This document shows, in pieces, positions 1 to 8,355 of a stretch of DNA of 64,000 bases; position 1 is the first letter of the stretch; every line of letters begins with the position of its first letter. The notes below the pieces were generated by a model. That model searched no databases and was not told the DNA's origin. It saw only the letters and a list, made by a program, of their open reading frames with translations. The stretch covers positions 9,563,001-9,627,000 of the forward strand of contig CM034398.1 in the NCBI GenBank assembly GCA_019925095.2, given 5' to 3'. The translations under genes were made by a program, and so were the position numbers. The stretch is from Dendrolimus kikuchii. Its lineage: Eukaryota; Arthropoda; Insecta; Lepidoptera; Lasiocampidae.

Positions 1-222
1 GGGCATTTGCCCGACTGGATGGCTACCACCCCTGGTCTAAAGTATGTCGCTATAAAAACCATGAGTTGTGTTCCGGCATTAGTGACCAGATTCCAGTCTC
101 CCTTAAGAGAGCAGCAGCGTGTTTATAGCACCTTTGGTGTTGCAAATGTCCATAGGCGATGGTAACCGCTTTCCATCTAGTGGGTCGTCTGCCTGTCTGC
201 TGAACTCCTGCAATAAAAAATT
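1..222 (+). repeat. Family A interspersed repeat, 3' part with A-rich tail
   Basis: This is the right-hand part of a repeat of about 316 bp that recurs about a dozen times in the window (for example 16633-16948 and 56727-57042, both on the other strand). Read on +, it ends in the block CTGCTGAACTCCTGCAATAAAAAA, an AATAAA-like signal followed by an A-rich tail, so I take this as its sense direction. The copy is cut by the window edge. A poly(A)-like end points to a SINE or the 3' end of a LINE; no protein coding is needed to explain it. It ends about 90 bp before the first visible exon of the transporter gene. Confidence 0.75.
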
Positions 223-314
223 AAAAATATCGCACGCTCTACATACGAAATAAAATTAAGAACCCGATTCCAGCGCCACCTACCGGGTCCAAATTTGATA
301 GTACTATGTTACAG

Positions 315-465
315 TACACCAAACTCTCATCCGTTTATATCCGACGAAGAGCGTGAATATTTAAATAACAACGTGATGGCCTCAGGACTTCATAGGAAAT
401 TGGATCCGGCACCATTCAAGGCAATATTAAGATCGGCGCCGCTATGGGTTCTTATTATGGCAGCT
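315..465 (+). CDS. SLC17-type MFS transporter gene 1, internal exon (first in window)
   Basis: Coding exon of a solute carrier family 17 (Na+/phosphate cotransporter / sialin-like) membrane transporter. The acceptor is ATGTTACAG ending at 314 and the donor is GCT|GTAAG after 465. The first base completes a codon split by the upstream intron, and the exon ends in phase 0. It encodes TPNSHPFISDEEREYL followed by a segment ending in LWVLIMAA. The central-loop 'hP-I-EEER-Y' motif before a hydrophobic helix is typical of SLC17 proteins (family knowledge). It joins in frame to the exon at 2827, giving MAA|IGHDWGYF. Earlier exons lie before the window. Substrate cannot be assigned; many insect members are annotated only as putative inorganic phosphate cotransporters. 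The repeat fragment GATTCCAGCGCCACCTACCG sits about 30 bp before the acceptor. Confidence 0.88.
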
Positions 466-611
466 GTAAGTTTTTGTTTCCATTTTCCTCGTTATTGTTT
501 TCTTTATAAATGGAATAATATGGGGAGTAAAGCAGATTCATATTACGAATATGACATGTATCAAAATACAGTGAAATTTTGTGCAATATCCTAAGTCCTA
601 AACCTACTCCA

Positions 612-880
612 TTATGTTTTTGTTGCGAAGCTGTCAAATAGAGAGATGGATCATCTAATGGAAAGTGGCTACCGTCGGTTATAGAAGTTTGCAACAACAG
701 AAACGAATCTAACGCATTGCCAGCCTTTAGGATAGGATAGAGGGTCTGGAAGATAGAATGAAGTCGGGATAGAGGAATCAGACAGGAGAAATAGGTTAGA
801 GATAGATGGAATGGGATAGGAGGGATGGGATACGGGAAGGGGAAGTGACCGTTACCGTCACTTGACCGCCGTTGACCGAG
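612..880 (-). repeat. Diverged relative of family A (head plus GGATAG-rich body)
   Basis: The stretch begins with a degraded form of the family A head (tttttgttgcgaagctg...aatggaaagtggctaccgtcg) and continues into a GGATAG/GGGATAG-rich body. The same arrangement occurs at 41990-42190 and, more weakly, at 5010-5375 and 30950-31340. I treat these as an older subfamily that shares its head with family A. It lies inside intron sequence between the exons at 315 and 2827. No coding capacity is visible. Confidence 0.5.
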
Positions 881-1672
881 TGAAACACGTTTTTTTTTAA
901 ATTCCCTTCTCCATTATTGGTTAAAATGGAGATTTTTATTTTTCTTTTCTTTTTAATATTTCTTTTCTTTACTATCTCGGGATAAATAAGGAGGGGGGGA
1001 TATTTTTTATTTTCTTTTCTTTCTTTTGTTTTTTTTGACAAATCTTAAAATCTGTTAAATTTTGCTTAATACTAATACGATTTTTACTTCTTATTTCTAT
1101 TTCAAGTATTACACATTTTTATGCATTTACGTTTTATTTCTTACATTCTTAATATGTATCTATTTAATCTACTTTTCTAACGAATTTTGCACACTTTTCT
1201 GCTTATCTATTTATATGTCAAATTTAACCATTTTCTTAAACGCTAAATTAACATATACCATTATTATGTTACTAACGTTTATTCTTGACCCGTTGGCTTT
1301 ATTAATCTTATTGACTATTTTTATAAAGAACTTCAGGATATCGTCGCGTAGCTTCTTTCCCATTAGCTCGTCGATATTACGAAACACGATTAGAGTAAAT
1401 ACTGTTTCACGTCAATATTAAGAGCATGGTATCACACCGATCGAGCCGGCCCTACAACATGTAATCAAGATCATGATTCCAGCAGGGCTTCGCCACGTCA
1501 AAACTACCTTGTCTGTTCTCGTAAAACCATCCATTAATCGCAACTTTTTCACCTCAGCTCTTTGTATTTTAATAATTTTGTATCGATTAACAACTACATT
1601 ACTGACAAAAAAATATCTACGACTCATCTTTAAATAAATAAAAAACTATTAAACAATTGTTATTTTAAATAG

Positions 1673-2041
1673 ATGATTGATGCCCGGTTTCTGAGTTTAC
1701 CAATTATGAGTTCAATAACAATTGATTCCATAAAGTCATGTAATAGATAAACTTAAGTTAACTGTTAATTTACAACTATTACCAAAACTCGCCACTAGAT
1801 GGATCTATTTAAGAAGGAATATCTAATATTTATTTACATCAAACAAAAACATCAACAACGAAAAGTCAAACAAAATATATGGCACAGATAAACGTCTAAT
1901 ATTAGTTACTCAAGTTGAAACTAGTTTAACTATCGTACGATAGTGTGTTCAAAAACGCAATTTTATAAGTTATTGAACCGATAGCGCTAACGAACAAATA
2001 AACTACAGTTAAAAGTACCTCAGAAACCGGGCATGAATCAT
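1673..2041. mobile_element. MITE-like element with ~23-bp terminal inverted repeats
   Basis: The two ends are inverted copies: ATGATTGATGCCCGGTTTCT at 1673 and the complement of CAGAAACCGGGCATGAATCA ending at 2041. They match over about 23 bp with one mismatch. The 369-bp body has no open frame of note. This is the expected form of a non-autonomous DNA transposon (MITE). The target-site duplication is not clear by eye. It sits in the intron between the first two visible exons of the transporter. Confidence 0.7.
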
Positions 2042-2384
2042 TTAAATTGGGGTTAAAGAATTTTATTTCTCATAAAATAATTTTTACAATTCATTTAAAC
2101 TATGATGAAATTAGAACGTTACGAACGAAAATATTGTATTATTCTATTGCGCTACAATGCAAAGAAACTGATACCCAGGTACTTACAGTCTATTTCAAAT
2201 AGGATGGCATGGGAGACTCCACGTAAATAGACAAATAAATATAGTGATTCTAGGTGTAAGATTATTATTAAATAGTAACGGAATTAAATATGTTTTATTG
2301 AATTAAAATTAATATGTTGAATGATATATAAAGAAAGACGGGATGTTATGGATTGATTGAAGAAATAATGTGAGATAGGAGATA

Positions 2385-2715
2385 CATGAAAAAGGAATGT
2401 TCAGGTGGTTTGGACATTTAGAAAGAATGGATGAAAAGAGACTGACAAAACAAACGTATGAGAACACAGGGTGATAGGGTTGGTGCTGGTACACCGCGAC
2501 ATACTTACCAGGAGCAAATCGCGGATGTCTTAAAGAATCGCCAGGTAAAAAGCACCTATAATAAATGTATTTAACTATATATATGAAGAGATTAATGAAT
2601 GTAGATGAAGCAAAAGATATATGTTAAGATCGTTGCAAGTGGAAGTCCAATGTCTCTGCGCTCTCTCTGTTTATCTCTGTGATAAACAACCGTGACAATA
2701 TGTATGTAAAATTAA
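2385..2715 (+). repeat. Diverged family B LINE 3' end
   Basis: An old copy of the RTE-like LINE 3' end seen much better at 32346-32674. The conceptual translation of the start keeps the pattern FRWFGHLERMDEKRLTKQ, matching LRWFGHVERIHDERMTKQ in the younger copy. Further on, 'gaatgtagatgaagcaaaag' matches the NVKEASE stretch, and the copy ends close to TATGTATGTAA, the remains of the ATGT tail. Frames are broken throughout. It is intronic, 110 bp upstream of the exon at 2827. Confidence 0.6.
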
Positions 2716-2826
2716 TATTTATTTCGTAGCAAAATTGACGATAGCGCTACCAGTTATGTGTTTAAGCATGTATCCGCTATACCGTCCTGTTTGACTTTAG
2801 TTAAGAACTTATTTTTATATTCACAG

Positions 2827-3043
2827 ATTGGGCACGATTGGGGTTACTTTACGATGATAACGGACCTCCCAAAATACTTCTCGGACGTGCTCAAGTTTAA
2901 TATCAAAGAGACAGGACTAATGTCCGCATTACCATATATTGCGATGTACATCTGTTCGTTCATATTTGCTTCGACATGCGATTTATGTATAAGAAAGAAG
3001 TGGCACAGTATTACTACGGGAAGGAAAATATATACTACTGTAT
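2827..3043 (+). CDS. SLC17-type MFS transporter gene 1, internal exon
   Basis: The acceptor is TATATTCACAG ending at 2826. The donor is TAT|GTAAGTA after 3043, leaving one base (T) for a split serine codon. It encodes about 72 residues, starting IGHDWGYFTMITDLPKY and including a helix near GLMSALPYIAMYICSFIFAS, then a basic loop ending TTGRKIYTTV. The DWGY-TxxTDLPxY pattern is a well-known SLC17 signature (family knowledge) at the start of the second half of the 12-helix MFS fold. It follows the preceding exon in phase 0 and the next exon supplies CG to finish the split codon. The reading frame is intact with no stop. Confidence 0.92.
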
Positions 3044-3179
3044 GTAAGTATATAATTTTTTTTCAAGACGAACTGATTTGAGCTATATTATGACGGATTT
3101 GTACATTTTTCCGTAGATCATTTTGATGAAAAAATGGCTGTGTTGGACACAACCATTTTTTCCATATATTAATAAATAC

Positions 3180-3530
3180 TGTATGTCTTTGAAGACCACG
3201 GACCATAAAAATAATCCGGACTTTTGGAGGGTTTGCGTGGAGCCATGGGAAGGCTAACACGTAGAGGCCCCTTGACAAATTTAATGTAAATGTGGCGTGA
3301 CACTGACCGGCGATTATCCCTGTCTACACTATATAATAATGCACCCAAGGACAAGCCCCGACCATTGTAGGACTATTGTGAGAGAACAAAAATTACCCGG
3401 CTATTGGGGTAAACTGCTAGTGGTACTAGGGGTCTGGAAATAAAGGGGACTATGGCGTCTGCTCGTCGCGATGTTCGGGGAATATGGAAAAAGGGCAGAC
3501 GGTGACCCGCCACTGCTATTATTATTATAC
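3180..3530 (-). repeat. Family C LINE 3'-end fragment
   Basis: The minus strand carries the block aaggggcctctacgtgttagc...ctccaaaagtccgg, which matches the plus-strand block at 39310-39375. The rest, up to a short run of tta/att triplets near 3520-3550, looks like the same LINE-derived unit but more diverged. In the better copy at 39280-39612 the unit continues into 'ccttaaccaccggtagcttggacc', a 3' end I associate with lepidopteran R1/jockey-like LINEs (memory, not checked). Intronic. Confidence 0.5.
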
Positions 3531-4617
3531 CTAATAATTATTATTATTATACCTGTGTTTAAACGTGTTATTGCCCGATCCTATTTCTTACAAAGTGTTC
3601 TGTTGCCTTACTTGGTAAAATTTTTACGTAAGCTCCAATACACGTAATGTCAAAATTTAACCGATGGTAAGGCAAGTAAATGAACGGTAAGATTAGAAAC
3701 CGGCCTTAGTCTACTTAAAGTACATCTAAAGTCAGTTGTTAAAGCAGAACATGTTTTATATTCACCATCTCAACATATGTCTAATTTAATTGTACAATTA
3801 GTGTAAATAAATATCTCCTAAAAAAACCAAGATATTAATTATTACAGATGTCACAATATTCAGAAGTTCTTGGCACTTTTGTTTTCAAAAGTCTGGAAAA
3901 CTGACTTGAAATAATTTTAAGGTACTTACTTGTTGTAGGACCAAAATTCTCATTGTGTAGAAAATTATAACATTTTAGTGAGACTAAGTGACTTTTCGTG
4001 TTTCGTACTTCGTTGTTTGAAGTCATTCAGACTTAAAAATGTTTTGTATTATGAGCCCGACTTTCGTTTGGTGCCTGTTTACTTAAAGAATATTCTAAAA
4101 CTAGAATAAATCAACCCTTTTAAATAATATTCAATAAAAAAAGAAGAAAATTTTGTTATTTTTCACAATTCATTATCATAATAGCCAGTGTCCAAGGGAA
4201 ATAAAAAACATGAATAATATTTAAGGCCCATGTTCCAGAACATTATTCACCACTATTCAGTTACATAAGATTCACCTTTAAGCATAGTGCCTGCGTTCCT
4301 TCCTTTTCTTACCTTTTAGATTATACGCATATTAAATGAAAGCATACGTTAAATATGAAATTAAAATTAAAAGTAAACACAAGTTAATATTGCAGAAATA
4401 CTTGTTTACCAGCGTTAAATCCTAATACATTAATCAAATAATCAGTTATATCCTGTTGGCGTGGGATGAATTATATTTTCTTACTTCCTTAAAACGGTAG
4501 TGCTTTAATCTGCCTTGAAATTTATCGGAACTATCAACATCATTGAAAACAATAGCCATTCGTTGCTTAACTCGATCACGACGGGTCACGGTTATGGTCA
4601 TTTTTTTTCCTTTACAG
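3531..4617. other. Intron sequence without recognised features
   Basis: AT-rich intron DNA between two transporter exons. The only structure I see is a weak inverted pair near 3604-3680 (gttgccttacttggtaaaa and the complement of aaatttaaccgatggtaaggcaa), which may be a decayed small MITE. The last 20 bases (TTTTTTTTCCTTTACAG) form a strong polypyrimidine tract for the acceptor at 4617. Confidence 0.5.
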
Positions 4618-4856
4618 CGTCTTCCGTGCCGGCAGTTTTTATTATTCTGGCCTCGTATTCAGGCTGCAACCGGACAAATGCCGTCGGCCTTTTCATAGCT
4701 TCTATGGGGTTCATGGGAGGCTTCTATAGTAGCGTGAAGATCAATGCCATGGACATAGCACCTAACTACGCTGGTACATGTTCAGCATTCGTCAACGGTA
4801 TTGCAGCAATATCGGGCATGATTACGCCGTATTTCATTGGATTGGTCACACCTGAT
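4618..4856 (+). CDS. SLC17-type MFS transporter gene 1, internal exon
   Basis: The acceptor is CCTTTACAG ending at 4617; the donor is CCTGAT|GTAAGT after 4856. The first two bases complete the serine codon split from 3043, and the exon ends in phase 0 after ...GLVTPD. It encodes about 79 residues with three hydrophobic segments: around SSVPAVFIILASYSGC, GLFIASMGFMGGFYSS and SAFVNGIAAISGMITPYFIG. The stretch INAMDIAPNYAGTCSAFVNG is the strongly conserved SLC17 late-helix motif (family knowledge: xN-DIAPxYAG-hxG-N). The frame is intact. The following intron is about 15 kb and holds the BEL/Pao cluster. Confidence 0.93.
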
Positions 4857-5009
4857 GTAAGTTTTTTTTTGTTGGTTGAGAGGACGCATATTATTACGTC
4901 TCACCGAAAGGAATTCCTTATATAATATAGCTTTTTACAGTATAAGACACTAAAACAACGTGATATTGCAGACGGTTTATTCATTATTTATTTACAGATC
5001 TTAGATAAA

Positions 5010-5375
5010 TGTTTTTTTTTTATTGCGAGGCTGGCAAATAGGCAGACGGCCCACTTAATGAAAATTGTTACCGTCGCCTATAGACCCTTGGAACATCAGG
5101 GGTGCAGCCAACGGGGTACCAATTGTTATGATGGGATGGAGGGATGAGATAGGTGAGATGAGATCCCCGGCAGTGAATAAGGCTGATGGACCGCCGCCTG
5201 CCTGCGGAATGGCAAGGCCGTATACCTGTAGCCTTGACATAAAGGCGAAGGATGGAAAACCTATTGGTTTTAGTGGGTATCGCCGACTCGGTTGGCAACT
5301 GTACTTCTTTGGGAGTGCTAGTGCCACTCCAAAGTGGCAAATCCCGCACGCCCCTATTGCGCTTTCAGGTAAGGT
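5010..5375 (-). repeat. Family A-related repeat with a different body
   Basis: It starts with the family A head (gcgaggctggcaaataggcagacggccca, close to caaacaggcagacggcccac at 16660) but then runs into a GC-richer body (ccgccgcctgcctgcggaatggcaaggcc) not seen in other copies here. Three overlapping open frames of 90-128 codons cover it, but they lie on both strands of a repeat and I do not regard them as genes. Intronic. Confidence 0.5.
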
Positions 5376-7240
5376 CCCAACACTAATACCCTTTTCAAGC
5401 CTTTATTTAACTTTTGACAGCTCATTGCTGAAACCATTAGTAATGTCCTAATGCGTTACCGACTCGATTTTTTTATAAATATCGATTTCGTTTATAAATA
5501 AGTTTTTATCAATTTAACTTATCCAAATTTTTTTCGCTAAAAATACTATATCGTGTAATAAATATACTATCACGTCACCGACAACACTAAAGTATGAGAA
5601 TTATTTCATTAGTTTCATGTGGACTTTAGTGTCAAGAAATATGCAACTTGATAGACGTGTAAATGTCAAAAGTAACATAAACGATGGGAAACAGTATATA
5701 GACTATTTATTCTTAAATTATCGATCGCATATTAGGTCTACCACAGCTAAACACAAGTTAATGTTAAAAACAAGACAATAGTTAATGACAGGTATTATAG
5801 CTAGTGAAAAATGGTAAAGCATTATTTAATTACGTTCATATGTTCGTGACTACTCTTCATGTTAAAAATTATGTTACCCCTATTCTCAGAAAATTAGTAA
5901 CATTCTCATTTAGTTTACGCCTGAATAACAGGTTATTTCTTAAATCAGTTTAACGCTGTTGCTATTATAACTGCTGTAGGCACTTTGATCTTTTTAGGTT
6001 CAAAGGGGTTTGTTAATTAAGTGTTCTTAATATAATTTTAAATGTTTTCGGGATTTAAACATGTGTTGTATCTTTTATGATTACAATTTTTGAAAAATAG
6101 ACGTGCTTGTGTAAAAAAATATAAAAATATAATTATGCTTATTTACTTATATGCTATCTACCAATTGTTGTCGATTTATACTCGATTCATCTTCAATCAT
6201 GTTGTTCTCTGATTTTTTGATAAGTAAAAAAACACCATCTGTAATAAAGTGAAGAAATTTTGCCTTTAGTTGGTTTAAAGGTGTAAAAAGGTAGATTTTA
6301 TAGGAGGCAAAATGAGCGCAAAGAAACCATATTGGAAGAGAATTTATTTCAATGTTGTCACATAAAAAGTATTTTAGTATTATCAGTCAAAACATAACTT
6401 TAAGTAAATAAATTTTATGTCTCGAACATACCACTAACATTTAAAGTTTTTATTATAAAAACATTTTTTAAACAAAATTACTTACTTAATATATATATAT
6501 CTATAATATTATAAAAGTGTAGTTTTTTGTTTTTTACATTATTTTTGTTTGTCTGTTTGTTCGGGATTCATATTAAAACTACTAGGCCGATTTCATTGTT
6601 GCCTATAAGTTGATGGCCGGTTCCTATATCGGTAACATTTTCACATAGTAATGTGAAAATTTTATATAATGACATAAGCTCATAAAATACATAATGTTAA
6701 TTTTTAAACGTTAGTAAGGGAAATGAACGGTAGGTAAGATGTAGGAACCTATATGGAAATAAATGTAAATTTGATCCTTTAAAACATTACGTCATTCCAA
6801 AGCAAAATGATTCTGAATAATATTTCCAATGCGATTCATCACACTTTATTACGGTCAACATACTTTGAAAAAAAGTGAAATATGTTTTCCACCAATTTTT
6901 TCTTAATCGGTTAAAGACCAAAGTCAGGGAAGGACGTTAATGGTCGAACGAGTTTCAGTTTGACATGGTTAATGACTTTAATGAAACAAGTATTTGTTTT
7001 TTTTACAGACATTTTCAATGCATTTTGTAGTTGATGATACTTTGTATAAATACTGGTAACTCATTTTAATTCTTTTATTGCGTTTGTTGGTGGATGTAAA
7101 TAATAAACGCGTAATAATATATTACGATTGTAAAATATATAAATATATTTAGTTTCTTTTCGGTCTATCTCTGAACAGGTTAAGGAAAACGGTAATGTAT
7201 TTGTTTATTTATACTCTTTATTCTTTATTGTACACGAAAT
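5376..7240. other. Intron sequence, AT-rich, one repeat fragment
   Basis: Part of the long last intron. The only recognisable piece is 6485-6610, with 'tctataatattataaaa' and 'tttgtctgtttgttcgggattca', which matches 33395-33560 (family L). Near 6705-6735 'agggaaatgaacggtaggtaag' resembles 3675-3705. Otherwise I see no coding potential and no clear repeat structure. Confidence 0.5.
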
Positions 7241-7330
7241 AGTTACAAATAAAACTACAAAGTAATGGTGATGTACAAAGGCGAGCTTAACCTTAAAAAG
7301 AGTTTTCTTCCAGCAAACCTATGGGTCTAG
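7241..7330 (-). repeat. Family F repeat fragment
   Basis: The minus strand reads tttgctggaagaaaactctt...taagctcgcctttgtacatcacc. The same block occurs on + at 20868-20945 and on the minus strand at 58905-58970. The + copy ends in AATAAAGAAAGAAAG, so the unit is probably a LINE or SINE 3' end. Intronic. Confidence 0.5.
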
Positions 7331-7513
7331 CGAGAGTGGGAAGACAAGAGGCAGCGTAGTATACATGAAAGTTGTTATACAAAAGTACTTATTGAAAATA
7401 AATATTACATTATAAACTACATACAGATATACATACATATATATTTAAACATACCTAGTATATACATATATAAAATACATATACATATAAGTATATAGAT
7501 AGTGTACTTTAAC

Positions 7514-7769
7514 TCGTAAAAACATTCACGCATCGCGCGCGCATTTGAGATATCCACCCAATTGCAATACTAACCGGGTTCCAAGAGCTTGGTGATAAGT
7601 GGCAAGTGAATCTAGTTGTGAAGCGGGAGATATATAACAAGAGAACACGCACTGCTGCTCCTGTATCGCAGACGCTCCGGTTACTCAGCTCATATTATTA
7701 CGGGTGAGTCCATTTATCTCCATTCCCTCTTACCCTTGCACCCTTGAAATCTGGCAATCGGCCAGATCA
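7514..7769 (+). mobile_element. BEL/Pao LTR, 5'-truncated, plus orientation
   Basis: This 256-bp piece matches, in the opposite direction and without length change, the inner part of the full LTR at 7963-8309. It keeps the exact LTR end (GGCCAGATCA, with terminal CA at 7769) but lacks the first ~90 bp, including the TG end. It carries two bases (AAAAACATT and AACCGGG) that it shares with the right-hand LTR at 15767-16005, against AAAGACATT and AATCGGG in the middle LTR. It may therefore come from the same element as the right-hand LTR. It is joined directly to reversed leader sequence at 7770. Confidence 0.8.
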
Positions 7770-7962
7770 TTAAGAAAACAAAAAAGAAAAAACAAGGGCA
7801 GAAAACGGGTAAATGGGCAGATTGATAATGATTGTTTATTTAACTTTTTAGGTACGCGAAAATTTACAATTTGGTTTGAATTAACCATAAAATGGCAAAA
7901 TACGGTTGTTGCAGACTGTATAAATAGGTCGCCAGTTGGAATATTCGGTTCGAAAGACCATA
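7770..7962 (-). mobile_element. BEL/Pao leader region next to the LTR (putative primer-binding site)
   Basis: Read on the minus strand from 7962, directly after an LTR end, the sequence is TATGGTCTTTCGAACCGAAT and then AT-rich DNA. A TGGTCCTTCGARCCGGAT-like block just inside the 5' LTR is, from memory, common in BEL/Pao elements at the primer-binding site, so I read this as the start of an internal 5' leader. That is odd: the LTR at 7963-8309 is preceded by pol on its other side, so this single LTR behaves as both 3' and 5' LTR. About 193 bp remain before the junction with the inverted LTR piece at 7769. Confidence 0.5.
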
Positions 7963-8309
7963 TGATCTGGCCGATTGCCAGATTTCAAGGGTGCAAGGGT
8001 AAGAGGGAATGGAGATAAATGGACTCACCCGTAATAATATGAGCTGAGTAACCGGAGCGTCTGCGATACAGGAGCAGCAGTGCGTGTTCTCTTGTTATAT
8101 ATCTCCCGCTTCACAACTAGATTCACTTGCCACTTATCACCAAGCTCTTGGAACCCGATTAGTATTGCAATTGGGTGGATATCTCAAATGCGCGCGCGAT
8201 GCGTGAATGTCTTTACGACGGATCGATTCAGACTGATCGTTGAGACGCGGAAGTGCGGGGTAAATTACTTTTTCGGGGAATCATCGTTCGTTACGCGGTG
8301 GCGTGAACA
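7963..8309 (-). mobile_element. BEL/Pao LTR, full length, minus orientation
   Basis: A 347-bp LTR bounded on the minus strand by TGTTCACGCC (at 8309) and GGCCAGATCA (ending at 7963), i.e. the canonical TG...CA ends. It lies 46 bp beyond the stop codon of the minus-strand pol, with the purine-rich spacer CCTGGGGCCCGGGG adjacent, which could serve as a polypurine tract. Pieces of the same LTR in the opposite direction lie at 7514-7769 and 15767-16005. It is the only complete LTR of the cluster. Confidence 0.8.
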
Positions 8310-8355
8310 TCCTGGGGCCCGGGGAAAAGGTGACGGCTCCCATTTATAGTGCTGA

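Noticed and set aside
5055..5451. Three overlapping frames of 90-128 codons
   Set aside because: They lie in a GC-richer repeat on both strands inside an intron, with no recognisable domain.
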